This document shows, piece by piece, positions 25,113 to 34,120 of a stretch of 39,170 nt of DNA. The translations under genes and the position numbers were made by a program. Position 1 is the first letter of the stretch. Every line of letters starts with the position of its first letter. The stretch is from an uncultured Muribaculaceae bacterium (GTDB lineage Bacteria; Bacteroidota; Bacteroidia; Bacteroidales; Muribaculaceae), in NCBI GenBank assembly GCA_910585285.1, contig CAJUDL010000034.1, positions 1 through 39,170 of the forward strand. Reading direction: 5' to 3'. The notes beneath the pieces are model-generated. The model ran no database searches, was not told the DNA's origin, and saw only the letters and a list, made by a program, of their open reading frames with translations.

Positions 25113-28067
25113 ATGTATTTTATTCGATTATACAAAATTCATATGATTTTACAATTTTTACGACAATTCATATCATACACAGCGTTAGCAATACTATTAT
25201 GTATGCCATCAATTGGGATATCGGCAGCATACTCTTCACCTATTGATTCAGCAATAGCCAACTGCAATCAGCAAGAGCTGGCTCTCTTATACGACAAGTA
25301 TTCTTCAAAGCAGAAGATGCTATCGGGCGACAAGGCGGTCGAAGGTAACGCCAGACTTCTCAGGCTGGCAGCATCATTGGGCAGGATTGATGATGTCAAT
25401 ATGCATTGGGAACTTATTGACACAAACAAGGATTATCCGACCGATATAAGATCGGAGATAGTAAAAGCATGTTCGGACATTGTCAAAATTGGAGTGGCTG
25501 GCATCATCTATGTTCACCCCAAGAAATGTATTCCCCTTTTCGGTGCCAATAAAAAAGATGCAATTTTCGGTTCTCCCGAATATGACATGCTGCTCGGTTA
25601 TGTCAATATGATGATAAACGAGCTCAGCAAAGCTACAGATAATTTTAATTCAGCAATTTCGAGAACTTCATCTTCTCCAACACAATCATCAGGTTTTTAC
25701 ATCCTTGAGGAGTGCATTCTGGGGAAAGCAGAAGCTCTGATTATGGCTGGAGATTATGAAAGAGCAGAAAAATGTCTTGACGATTTTAACCCAATGGCTA
25801 CAGAATTCAAAAACAATCCAGCCATAATTGCCAGATACCATCTTCTTAAAGGGAGACTACATCATCTGCTTGGCGACAATATCAGCGCCGGCAATGAACT
25901 TGTCTGTGGTCGGGATTTACTTGTAAGTAATGACGCAGTCTCTTCTCCCGTCTATCCTTCAATAATCAGGGAAATGGGTATCAATTATATGTCGGAAGGC
26001 AAATTTGAAAAAGCTCTGCAATCGTTTGATGAATATAGGAAATATGTTGATTCGGCATACAGCAAAAAATCGGTTCTGACAGTGGATGCCATCGGATACC
26101 AGATGGATGCCCTTAATGCATTATGTAGATATAAAGAAGCAAAGGAATTAGAGGAAAGTTCAGAAATTACTAAATTCGATCTTTCTTATAATCCCTTGGG
26201 GATATTTTCTGTAGCCCACGTTTATAATGCTTGCGCTGAATATATGATGGGTGATAATGTTCCGGGGATTGCAGCGATGCTGCTTTCTACCTCAATCGAT
26301 TTATATACCAGTCTCGGCTCTGAAAATATTCTCGAATGTCGCAATCTTTACAATTCCTTAGGATATGCATATACAGCAGCTGATAAGCACGAAGCCGCAT
26401 CCGAGGCTTTCAGCAAGCAACTTGACATCGACCGCAAATTCGCCCACGATATATTTCTATTTCTTCCGGAGTCACAACGAAAAGTATACTGGGCAAAGAC
26501 AGAACCATTTATGAATCGACTGTTTCTTCTCAACAGACTCGGCTCTGTAACATTGCCCGACGGAAGTGTGTCTGAGATAAAAAGAGATTACTACAATGAT
26601 AAAACAGGAGCGACACTCTATGATGCATCCCTTCTGAACAAAGGTCTTATGCTTCAGGCTACCGTAAATCTCCGACAAATGATTTCTGAAAATGCAGACA
26701 ACGATCTTGGCAAGCGAACCGCGCGTCTTTCTGAAATCAGAAACAAGCAGGCTTTACAAGGGTCTTTATCCGCCAAGGAGAAAGAGGAAGCCGCAAGAAT
26801 TGAAAAAGAGATAATCGCTAAATCCCGTAAATATGGTGATTTCATGGAGTTTGCCAATATCAAATGGAAAGATATACAAAACGCATTGAAAGACAATGAG
26901 ATTGCAGTGGAGTTTGTAATGTCGAAAGAAGGCAAAACCCAATACTATTCTGCAGAGGTGATACGCAAATCGTATGACACACCCAAACATGTTTTCTTAT
27001 TCGGGTTGCGTGACAATGACAAGCGTTTCGACAAGATGAATATATATGAGTCGATGCTACTTTATAACAAGGTCTGGAAAAAAATCGCTGACCTTGCCAT
27101 GCCCGGTGAAACCATCTATTTCTCCCCTGCCGGTAAGTTCTACAATATTGCAATTGAGCACGCTGTCACTCCCGATGGCAGCAGAATTAATTCTCAATAC
27201 AATATTCTCAGACTTTCTTCCACAAGAGAAATCTTAAGAAACGTCCCAAAGGGGACCAAACAAAGTATTGTACTTTATGGCGGTCTCAACTATGACCTCG
27301 GAATCGAGGACATGCTCCTTCTCGCAATGGAGAAAGAAGAGCGGCATAAACCTCCGAGATTCCGTGCCGGCGATTTCACAACGCGAGATTCCTGGTCTTA
27401 TCTTCCGGGAACGCTCAAAGAGATCAATAGCATAGCCAGCAATTTCAATAATAAGCCCGGACTGCGCAAATCCCTACTCACAGGTGATGCCGGCACGGAG
27501 GAAAGCTTTAAAAAGCTTTCAAAAAACAGTCCTGAGATCCTTCACATAGCTACACATGGATTTTATATTCCCGCAAAAGAGATTGCAAATAATGTGATAA
27601 AGGCAAGATATTCCAACACCGACAATTCTCTCCGGCGCTCGGCTTTGATATTAAGCGGGGGTAATAACGGCTGGATGTTTCCTGAATTGATTCCGAAAGG
27701 TGTTGAAGACGGAGTGCTCACAGCCGAAGAAGTTGCGGATATGGATCTTTCCAAAACCTCTTTGGTTGTGATGTCTGCTTGTCAAACCGGTCTTGGAGAT
27801 ATATCCAACGAAGGTGTGTTCGGTCTCCAACGGGCATTCAAGCTTGCCGGAGCAAAGACTCTTATAATGAGTCTTGCTCCGGTGCATGATGATGCGACAA
27901 GAATGCTGATGACTGAATTCTACGCACAATTATTCAATGGGTTGTCCATAAGAGATGCTTTTAAGAAAGCTCAGGAAGCAGTGAAATTCGCATCTTTCTC
28001 CGAGAATGGAACCTCCATATCCGGTTCCGACCCAAAATTCTGGGCACCGTTCGTGATTATGGATTGA
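25113..28067 (+). CDS. Secreted TPR-CHAT protein (caspase-like peptidase family)
   Basis: A 984-residue protein. The start may be ATG 25113 or ATG 25143 (residue 11); the latter gives a cleaner signal peptide (MILQFLRQFISYTALAILL to SIGISA). Residues about 40-480 are TPR-like helical hairpins (for example GKFEKALQSFDEYRKYVDSAY, LGYAYTAADKHEAASEAFSKQL). A coiled-coil spacer follows (about 540-590, KRTARLSEIRNKQALQGSLS). The CHAT peptidase domain fills the last 300 residues, with the His motif LHIATHGF (His815) and the Cys motif VVMSACQTGLG (Cys890), the dyad of clan CD caspase-like enzymes, plus GVFGLQRAFKLAGAKTLIMSL and DPKFWAPFVIMD. Both dyad residues are present, so peptidase activity is plausible. 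Known CHAT partners include separase and CRISPR type III-E Craspase; here export to the periplasm or surface points to a different role. Confidence 0.93.
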   Translation: MYFIRLYKIHMILQFLRQFISYTALAILLCMPSIGISAAYSSPIDSAIANCNQQELALLYDKYSSKQKMLSGDKAVEGNARLLRLAASLGRIDDVNMHWELIDTNKDYPTDIRSEIVKACSDIVKIGVAGIIYVHPKKCIPLFGANKKDAIFGSPEYDMLLGYVNMMINELSKATDNFNSAISRTSSSPTQSSGFYILEECILGKAEALIMAGDYERAEKCLDDFNPMATEFKNNPAIIARYHLLKGRLHHLLGDNISAGNELVCGRDLLVSNDAVSSPVYPSIIREMGINYMSEGKFEKALQSFDEYRKYVDSAYSKKSVLTVDAIGYQMDALNALCRYKEAKELEESSEITKFDLSYNPLGIFSVAHVYNACAEYMMGDNVPGIAAMLLSTSIDLYTSLGSENILECRNLYNSLGYAYTAADKHEAASEAFSKQLDIDRKFAHDIFLFLPESQRKVYWAKTEPFMNRLFLLNRLGSVTLPDGSVSEIKRDYYNDKTGATLYDASLLNKGLMLQATVNLRQMISENADNDLGKRTARLSEIRNKQALQGSLSAKEKEEAARIEKEIIAKSRKYGDFMEFANIKWKDIQNALKDNEIAVEFVMSKEGKTQYYSAEVIRKSYDTPKHVFLFGLRDNDKRFDKMNIYESMLLYNKVWKKIADLAMPGETIYFSPAGKFYNIAIEHAVTPDGSRINSQYNILRLSSTREILRNVPKGTKQSIVLYGGLNYDLGIEDMLLLAMEKEERHKPPRFRAGDFTTRDSWSYLPGTLKEINSIASNFNNKPGLRKSLLTGDAGTEESFKKLSKNSPEILHIATHGFYIPAKEIANNVIKARYSNTDNSLRRSALILSGGNNGWMFPELIPKGVEDGVLTAEEVADMDLSKTSLVVMSACQTGLGDISNEGVFGLQRAFKLAGAKTLIMSLAPVHDDATRMLMTEFYAQLFNGLSIRDAFKKAQEAVKFASFSENGTSISGSDPKFWAPFVIMD

Positions 28068-28112
28068 TGGTATCCCAATAATACCCCAGCCTATTAATCA
28101 AAATGAATCTTA

Positions 28113-30182
28113 TCAGATACTAAGGGAAACGCTGCAGGTGAGGCAGCGCGGGAGCACCGGACCGTACATGTAGCCTGAGTCGCGAAGCGAACCGGAGTCA
28201 AAATCGCGCTGATATGAATTGAAGATGTTGGTGACACCTACCGTGACGTCAATATCCACTTTCTTGAAAATTTTGAAACAGTATGAGAGTTTAACTGATG
28301 CGTCAAAGAATGACTGCGTTCTTACGGTGAGATCGACATCCGTGCCGGATCCTACAAGATGCTGAACTGTCATCGGACCTGTGAGCGTACCTGTGAATAT
28401 CGCTCGGAATTTTGGCAATATCTCCCAGTTGGCAGTGAAATACCCGTAGACGTCGGGGGTGCGGAACAGTCGCTTCTCTGCGGGCACATCCGGATTGTCG
28501 CTCCATACTTCCGGCGTTTTGTAACGGCTGCGCTGCAGCGTGACACCTGCCTGTATGTCAAAATGCGCGGAAAAGAAAGCCTTAGCCTCCAAGTTTAGAC
28601 CGAAGACGCGCGCTCCGGAACCGTTATATCTCTCAAGCACGGCATTACCCTGCGCGTCATGCCCCTCAAGCTGCCGGAGAGCAAACACGTCGCGAAGATC
28701 AGTAAAGAAACCTTCCACAAGAAGGTTAGTCTGCACGTTGCCAAATGTGTGGTAAAGGTCGGCAGATGCGCTTACACTCTGCGAACTTTCCTGCTTAAGA
28801 CCTGGGGCAAGCACTGTCACTACCCTCTCGCCTCCGACAATCGCCACATGAAAATCTTCGTCGTAAGCCTGAGGAGAACGGAACCCGGTGGAATACGACA
28901 AGCGGAAGTTGGCACTGCGCGATGGATTGAAACGTATGTTCACACGGGGCGATACTATCGGATTCTTGATAAGTGAGTGTTTGTCGAGTCGCGCACCGAT
29001 AAGGAAGCCCCAACGTTCGTCGCGCCATTCGTTCTGCAGATATCCACTGAAAATATTCACATTCTGGAGTATGTCATGACCATATCCTATTTTTACATCA
29101 TGAAGTCGATTATAAGAATATTCAAGTCCCGCCACAACTTCGGAAGGCATAAAAAGGAATTTTGATATGGGATGAGTCCATTGCGTGCCGGCAGTGACGA
29201 CAAGGTCAGATGTGCGTCCATAAGCATCCGGATCCATATCAGAACCATAGTAGCTATTACGTTTTGTGGCTTGCATCGCGGAAAACACCGAAACATGATC
29301 GCGACGATCACGCGGCCATATGTCATATGTCACCTCCGCTCCATGTATGTTATGTTCCACCTGCTCTGCAATCATGGCAAGATGCGCGGGCTGATTGAGC
29401 TGATCACCTCCACGACGGTATTCGTGAGTGTTATGATATTCCAGTGTCAGGCGCGAATCGGCAGACGTACGCATGAACGTGCGGGCACCAAGAGTCTGCG
29501 TCTTCAATTGCGCCACCTCTGTGTAGCCGTCTCCGTTATGGTCGTAGCCATCGCGATATCGGCTTTGACCATAGATGAAAATTCCCGCCTTGTCATTATT
29601 GGTCACAACCGAGGCATTCAAGGTCGTATTATTGTCGAGCGATCCGGAAGGACCGATGTATGTCAACGTATGTGAAACCCTCGCGGTATTTTCACGGGGA
29701 TCTTTGGTGATTATATTGATGGTTCCCCCTATTGCAGACGAGCCGAAAAGAGCCGAACCACCTCCCCGCATCACTTCGATACGGTCAATCATATTGGCAG
29801 GAATCTGCTCCAGACCATAAACACCCGTCAGAGCGGAAAATACCGGACGAGAATTCATGAGTATCTGCGAATAATGACCGTCAAGTCCGTTTATACGCAC
29901 CTGCGTGAATCCGCAGTTCTGGCAATCATTCTCAACCCGCACTCCGGGCTGGAAATCCAGACCGTCGGCAAGTGAGCACGCCCCTACTGTGGTCAGCAAC
30001 TTACCGGTCATCACATTCACCAAAGATGGACTCTCACGACGTTTCACCTCACTCTTACTGCTTGTCACCACTACCTGGTCAAGCATGAATACATCCATCA
30101 ATGAATCCAGTTCCTCATCCGAAGGAACAGAAGACACGACAGATTTGTCGGCACGTGCCGACAGGACCATGGCACATGCCAC
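28113..30182 (-). CDS. TonB-dependent outer-membrane receptor (BtuB/CirA type) with disrupted signal-peptide frame
   Basis: A complete plug and 22-strand barrel of 689 residues: LDQVVVTSSKSEVKRRESPSLV (TonB box and plug start), GLDFQPGVRVENDCQNCGFTQ, MIDRIEVMRGGGSALFGSSAIGGTINIIT in the plug, and a C-terminus ending SGYMYGPVLPRCLTCSVSLSI with a terminal beta-strand. The open frame begins at GTG 30182, inside what looks like a signal peptide: codons just upstream read KIFFAAV and continue ACAMVLSARA. The obvious ATG at 30208 is out of this frame by one base; one extra A in the six-A run at 30197-30203 would restore MPKKIFFAAV. So the gene is phase-shifted, mis-sequenced, or starts at GTG with a poor signal. 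A His-rich exported protein upstream suggests metal or metallo-ligand uptake. Confidence 0.85.
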   Translation of the reverse strand: MACAMVLSARADKSVVSSVPSDEELDSLMDVFMLDQVVVTSSKSEVKRRESPSLVNVMTGKLLTTVGACSLADGLDFQPGVRVENDCQNCGFTQVRINGLDGHYSQILMNSRPVFSALTGVYGLEQIPANMIDRIEVMRGGGSALFGSSAIGGTINIITKDPRENTARVSHTLTYIGPSGSLDNNTTLNASVVTNNDKAGIFIYGQSRYRDGYDHNGDGYTEVAQLKTQTLGARTFMRTSADSRLTLEYHNTHEYRRGGDQLNQPAHLAMIAEQVEHNIHGAEVTYDIWPRDRRDHVSVFSAMQATKRNSYYGSDMDPDAYGRTSDLVVTAGTQWTHPISKFLFMPSEVVAGLEYSYNRLHDVKIGYGHDILQNVNIFSGYLQNEWRDERWGFLIGARLDKHSLIKNPIVSPRVNIRFNPSRSANFRLSYSTGFRSPQAYDEDFHVAIVGGERVVTVLAPGLKQESSQSVSASADLYHTFGNVQTNLLVEGFFTDLRDVFALRQLEGHDAQGNAVLERYNGSGARVFGLNLEAKAFFSAHFDIQAGVTLQRSRYKTPEVWSDNPDVPAEKRLFRTPDVYGYFTANWEILPKFRAIFTGTLTGPMTVQHLVGSGTDVDLTVRTQSFFDASVKLSYCFKIFKKVDIDVTVGVTNIFNSYQRDFDSGSLRDSGYMYGPVLPRCLTCSVSLSI

Positions 30183-30283
30183 AGCCGCAAAAAATATTTT
30201 TTAGGCATTATGGATTAGAATAAAGTTACAGTTTAAGAATCCCACTTGATCTATACTTCTCTATCACGTGGGGAAAAGCTACT

Positions 30284-30631
30284 TTATGCACATAATGCCG
30301 GAGGTCCTCTCAGGGAATATGCCGCGACATGACTCGCTGCGATAAAAGATATTACATCTGTGTAAACTAAGGAACAGTGTACTGCCGGTGTCAGCACCGA
30401 CACCGACTGCGAAGCCTTAGCAGTGATTGATGCCGCGTTAAAAGCCGCGACAATATCCAGAGAATGGGCGGTATGCCCATGGTTTCCTGATGGAAGATAC
30501 GGGTGTGAGTGAGTTACAGATCGACCGTCGATGCCCTTGTGAACGTGCGTGAAGATAGCGTTCGAGAACATAAAATTCACGAACAAGAGCATCACTAACG
30601 ACACAAAAATACGAGTCAACGACTTTTTCAC
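30284..30631 (-). CDS. Small histidine-rich exported protein, likely metal-related
   Basis: A 115-residue product from a GTG start at 30631 (an in-frame stop lies four codons upstream and no ATG is available before residue 14). A signal peptide or anchor covers about 1-26 (IFVSLVMLLFVNFMFSNAIF), followed by a His-rich stretch THVHKGIDGRSVTHSHPYLP and GNHGHTAHS, then a small helical region and a C-terminal SLRGPPA typical of a group of Bacteroidales proteins encoded beside TonB receptors. The eight or so histidines in 30 residues imply metal binding in the periplasm or outside; which metal is unknown. It is upstream of the TonB receptor on the same strand with a 75-base gap. A -7-like TAATTTTG (30643-30636) sits only five bases before the GTG, so translation could be leaderless or begin at Met14. 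Confidence 0.7.
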   Translation of the reverse strand: MKKSLTRIFVSLVMLLFVNFMFSNAIFTHVHKGIDGRSVTHSHPYLPSGNHGHTAHSLDIVAAFNAASITAKASQSVSVLTPAVHCSLVYTDVISFIAASHVAAYSLRGPPALCA

Positions 30632-30715
30632 GTTGCAAAATTACAAATTAATCCCGTCTAAAACAAGATTGCAACATAGGAGAAATCTGTTGAGATTGTT
30701 CAACAGCCCTTATAT

Positions 30716-32235
30716 TTACATTCGATTGATTTCGTCTTGAGCCGAAGTTTTGCCTTTATATTTGACATCATGTCTAAACGAGTAAGAGATTGTCAGGTAT
30801 AGGCGTTGATTATCACGGAATGCGGTGCGCTCGAAAATGCTTGCGCCATAATAAGTTCGAGACTTGGATTTACAGCCGAATATATTGGTCGCATTAACTG
30901 CTACATACAATCTTTTGCTGAAAAAACGACGATATATACCCAAATCAATTCCGACAAAACGATCTTCCCAAGAATCACAATAAGCTCCGGCGGGATTGTA
31001 GTTTGCAGAAATATATGCAGTTGTTCCGCAAAAAGAGAAATAGTTTGAGAATGATAACTCAAAAAGTGGAGATTTTCCTAAAGGAGGCATACTTTCCTGA
31101 AACATGGAAAGTCCATAGAACGTTTTTGTCATATGTGCTGAAAGATACGGATGCCAGAAACCAAATTTATGATCATAGTTAAGCTGAAGCATTGCAGCCG
31201 TATATTTCCCTTTGTTGACAGGATACGACGTCAGGTGCAGCGGATTATCCGAATCAATCCGGCTCTCTTCCGTGATATAGTTGTGCACCCATTGATATCC
31301 CACACTTGCCGTAAAATCATTATATCCAAATGAATAGGAAATATCATAGGTATACCTCGGACGCAACAAGGGGTTCCCCTCCGTGGTCTCATATCGGTTG
31401 AAATATTCCCGGCTTGTGCGAAGCTGATAAAAACACTTTTGATTTCAGCAGGACGCAATCTATACAATTCCGACATGTCAACAACTTTCTGATTGCCTAT
31501 AAATATTTCAGTATCGCCGCGTCCCAAAACAGAAAATCCACTCCCCGTTGCCTTCACCGATGGCAACTGCGACAAAACGTCAGGAACAGTTGGCAGATCC
31601 CCTAAAGGTGAATTTGCTATATCTATTGAAAATCCTGTACCTTTGAGTTTGACAAAAGGTTTTGTGGAAGAAATCGATACCTGCTGCAACATTATAGTAT
31701 TGACAGGCATAACAATTGTGCCTAAATTGAAACCTGAGGAACGAGTGTAAACAGTATTATAACCGATACAACCCAATTTTGCAATCACATCCATTCGATC
31801 GCAAGGAATCGTGAAACGACCTTCCCCATTGGCTATACCATATGTTATGAGTGTTGAATCGTTAGGATTCAAAAGCATTACCGTAGCGCCGGCAACCGGC
31901 TCATTGTCGCTTCCAATTACTTTGCCTGTATAAACAAATCTGCCATGCTGAAGAGCTTCTATATAAAAACTTCCATTTTTGTTTATCACAGAAATCGGAT
32001 GAAGTCCAACAATCTGACGCAATGCCCGGTAAGCATCATCTGTATTTATTCTTGCCGATGTTCTATAATTATCAAGTTCCTTGTAGATAAAGGATATGTT
32101 TACATCAGGATGATCTTTGCTTATCCTGACAAGAGCTTCCGATATAGGCGTATTGTTGAAGGAATAGGAATAGGTGTAGGCTCCAGCTGAAAGAAATGTC
32201 GCAACAGCCATCAACAAAGTCAGTAAAATTCTCAT
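30716..32235 (-). pseudogene. STN-domain TonB receptor with plug and half its barrel deleted
   Basis: The 5' part from ATG 32235 encodes a signal peptide (MRILLTLLMAVATFLSAGA), an STN domain (FNNTPISEALVRISKDHPDV), a carboxypeptidase-regulatory-like domain (GKVIGSDNEPVAGATVMLLNPND) and the start of the plug (LPTVPDVLSQLPSVKATGSGFSVLGRGDTEIFIG, ELYRLRPAEIKSV). At about 31430-31440 the frame changes, and the 3' part resumes as YQLRTSREYFNRYETTEGNPLLRP, the mid-barrel block of the PF14905-type outer-membrane barrel, running to QRLYLTISYSF and the stop at 30716. Intact relatives have several hundred residues between these blocks, so an internal deletion of roughly a kilobase with a frame change is inferred. 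It starts one base after the anti-sigma stop, so it belongs to a sigma/anti-sigma/receptor operon. It cannot make a functional pore. Confidence 0.85.
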
Positions 32236-32236
32236 T

Positions 32237-32890
32237 TTAGTCAATGTTAAGGACGTTGCCATCTCGTTTGATACTTATCTGCGAAAATGTGTTGAGTTGC
32301 GCCACAATTTCATCAAGTGATAATGCCCGATCTAACTTATAGTAAAGATGAAGTGAGGCAACTTCCTTATTATTGAACTTGAATTCAACATCATAAACTA
32401 CAGAAATCTTCTGCATTATCACATCAAGAGGTTCATCCTCAAATATCACCGGAGTCATGTCATTTTTTACCGTGTCAGTCTTTGCCGCGATTGTCTCCGA
32501 TGCCATGGAAACAGCAGATTTTCCAACGGCTGTTTCTTTGACAGGAATCTGTTCATTCTTATGGTCAGCCACGGCAACGGTGACAGCTATTCCGGCAGCC
32601 AATGCTACAATAGATGTGAAAATTATAATGGCAATTGACGCAGCCCGATTTCCCAATCCAAAGAAGTGACGGCGCGTATGGATTCCATGTTTCTTTCGGA
32701 AACGCTCCCACTCAGCATCCACATTGATATTTCCTCCGGATGCCAACGCCGAATCAATCCGGCAAAGAGTGCGATAAATCTCCCGGTTTTCAGAATCCTC
32801 CAGTATACCGTTCAACTGCTCCGATGTATAATTCTCCGGATGCCTGACAATATTAAGCACCTTGTCGCATTTTGATTCGTACTTATCCAT
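32237..32890 (-). CDS. Mini anti-sigma factor lacking the FecR domain
   Basis: From the ATG at 32890, which overlaps the sigma gene's last 8 bases, the product is 217 residues: an N-terminal sigma-binding region (1-80, DKYESKCDKVLNIVRHPENYTS), one membrane span (about 83-108, AASIAIIIFTSIVALAAGIAV), a Lys/Thr-rich periplasmic linker, and a DUF4974/STN-like end (about 146-217, VIFEDEPLDVIMQKISVVYDVEFKFNN). Compared with the anti-sigma at 2028-3041, the whole FecR domain between span and DUF4974 is missing, with no sign of a deletion scar. It presumably binds the ECF factor encoded just upstream and receives a signal from the adjacent STN-type receptor. The frame is open to 32926, but that start would lie inside the sigma gene further than needed. 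Confidence 0.85.
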   Translation of the reverse strand: MDKYESKCDKVLNIVRHPENYTSEQLNGILEDSENREIYRTLCRIDSALASGGNINVDAEWERFRKKHGIHTRRHFFGLGNRAASIAIIIFTSIVALAAGIAVTVAVADHKNEQIPVKETAVGKSAVSMASETIAAKTDTVKNDMTPVIFEDEPLDVIMQKISVVYDVEFKFNNKEVASLHLYYKLDRALSLDEIVAQLNTFSQISIKRDGNVLNID

Positions 32891-33371
32891 TTTCGTTGAG
32901 TTTTCTGCGAATGATTGCCAAGGCATGACTAAGATGACGATATACGGCGGTTTCGCTTATACCCATGACAGATGCAATTCGGGAAAACGGCAAGTTATCC
33001 GAGAATCGTAATTCCATCACACGCCGCGCCTGAGAAGAGATATCATTTTTGATGAGGCTATGAATCCGCGCCATTGTGCATTCATCGGGGAAATTCTCGG
33101 TTTCGTATTCATTACTGTCAATGAAATAGAGGTTGGCGATGCGATGATGAATCTCACAATCCCTGATATGGTTCAGACAACGGTTTCTGACAGCATTCAA
33201 TAGATACCCTTCGGTAATGCTGATGTCAAAACTGCCGTCGAGCAACGACAGGAACACGTCATGGAATATGTCGCGCGCAAGATCATCATCGTGCAGGAGT
33301 GCGACCGCCAAGCGATACATTCGTGGATAATGTGCCTTGAAAAGTTGTTCTATGTCATTTATCTTCGTCAT
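32883..33371 (-). CDS. ECF RNA polymerase sigma factor (second system)
   Basis: A 162-residue ECF sigma factor: region 2 (about 8-75, LFKAHYPRMYRLAVALLHDDDLARDIFHDVFLSLL and GYLLNAVRNRCLNHIRD), region 4 (about 108-158, VMELRFSDNLPFSRIASVMGISETAVYRHLSHALAIIRRKL). It is the first gene of the sigma/anti-sigma/TonB-receptor operon, with the anti-sigma start overlapping its stop by 8 bases. Both control proteins are complete while the receptor is broken, so the sigma factor may now be permanently held or permanently free. The start is the ATG at 33371. No clean promoter was seen in the 67-base gap upstream. Confidence 0.93.
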   Translation of the reverse strand: MTKINDIEQLFKAHYPRMYRLAVALLHDDDLARDIFHDVFLSLLDGSFDISITEGYLLNAVRNRCLNHIRDCEIHHRIANLYFIDSNEYETENFPDECTMARIHSLIKNDISSQARRVMELRFSDNLPFSRIASVMGISETAVYRHLSHALAIIRRKLNENG

Positions 33372-33438
33372 ACACTATAAAGACACACCACATCCTAAAA
33401 ACTCAATCCCGGAAGATAATTTTTTCTAAAAAATACTA

Positions 33439-34071
33439 TTATTCGGCTTTATTGCGTCGTGGGATATCGTTTAACACAGGCAGGGAAAGATTATATTTCA
33501 GGGCAAGGAAACGAATTACCATAATGGTCACGGCACAGCTTATCTGGCTTACATATGCAGGACATTCCAGATATTTGGTTATCCAATATATGAATCCTCC
33601 TGCCAGACAGGCTGTGGCATAGATGTCTTTATGAAAAATAAGAGGTTCTTCATTGATGAGGATATCACGCAACACTCCACCGAATGCACCGGTGATGATA
33701 CCCATAATCATGGCAACCCACATAGGATAGTCGATGGCGAGAGTCTTATCTATGCCGATGACGACAAACATTGCAAGACCGATACTGTCGAATATGAAAA
33801 GCATCTTGTCTCGCCTCACAAGATGATCCTTGAAGATGATGACTGCTAAAAGCGAAAGGGCTGTGACTGCGAGATACCACCAATTGTGCATCCAGAATAC
33901 CGGAATGTCAAGCAATATGTCGCGCAGGGTGCCCCCGCCAATGGCTGTGACGAGACCAACAATGTAAGCCCCGAACCAATCGAAATTCTTAGTGGCGGCA
34001 AGACGGATGCCACTAATGGCACACGCAATTGTGCCTATTACTTCGAGAATAAAAGAGATCGTGATATCCAA
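33439..34071 (-). CDS. TRIC-type channel / UPF0126 membrane protein
   Basis: A 210-residue protein with seven predicted spans in two repeats of three plus one. The family's glycine-arginine motif appears twice: GGGTLRDILLD in repeat 1 and GGVLRDILINEEP in repeat 2, with SIGLAMFVVIGIDKTL between them. Bacterial members are related to trimeric intracellular cation channels; transported substrates (K+, possibly glycine) remain debated. The start is a TTG at 34071: there is no in-frame ATG upstream before a stop five codons away, and any later start would cut the first membrane span. It follows the PagL-like gene on the same strand after 49 bases, so it may be in the same operon. Confidence 0.92.
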   Translation of the reverse strand: MDITISFILEVIGTIACAISGIRLAATKNFDWFGAYIVGLVTAIGGGTLRDILLDIPVFWMHNWWYLAVTALSLLAVIIFKDHLVRRDKMLFIFDSIGLAMFVVIGIDKTLAIDYPMWVAMIMGIITGAFGGVLRDILINEEPLIFHKDIYATACLAGGFIYWITKYLECPAYVSQISCAVTIMVIRFLALKYNLSLPVLNDIPRRNKAE

Positions 34072-34120
34072 AATTATTATATTTAATTAAAAGCGAATTA
34101 TTGTTTTAACAGGTCATCAG

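Noticed and set aside
30438..30638. A 66-residue minus-strand gene
   Set aside because: It is the alternate frame of the His-rich protein gene and lacks any recognisable feature.
30716..31369. A separate small outer-membrane barrel gene
   Set aside because: Family sequence (EGNPLL and the codons before it) continues upstream of its first possible start, showing it is the tail of the broken receptor.
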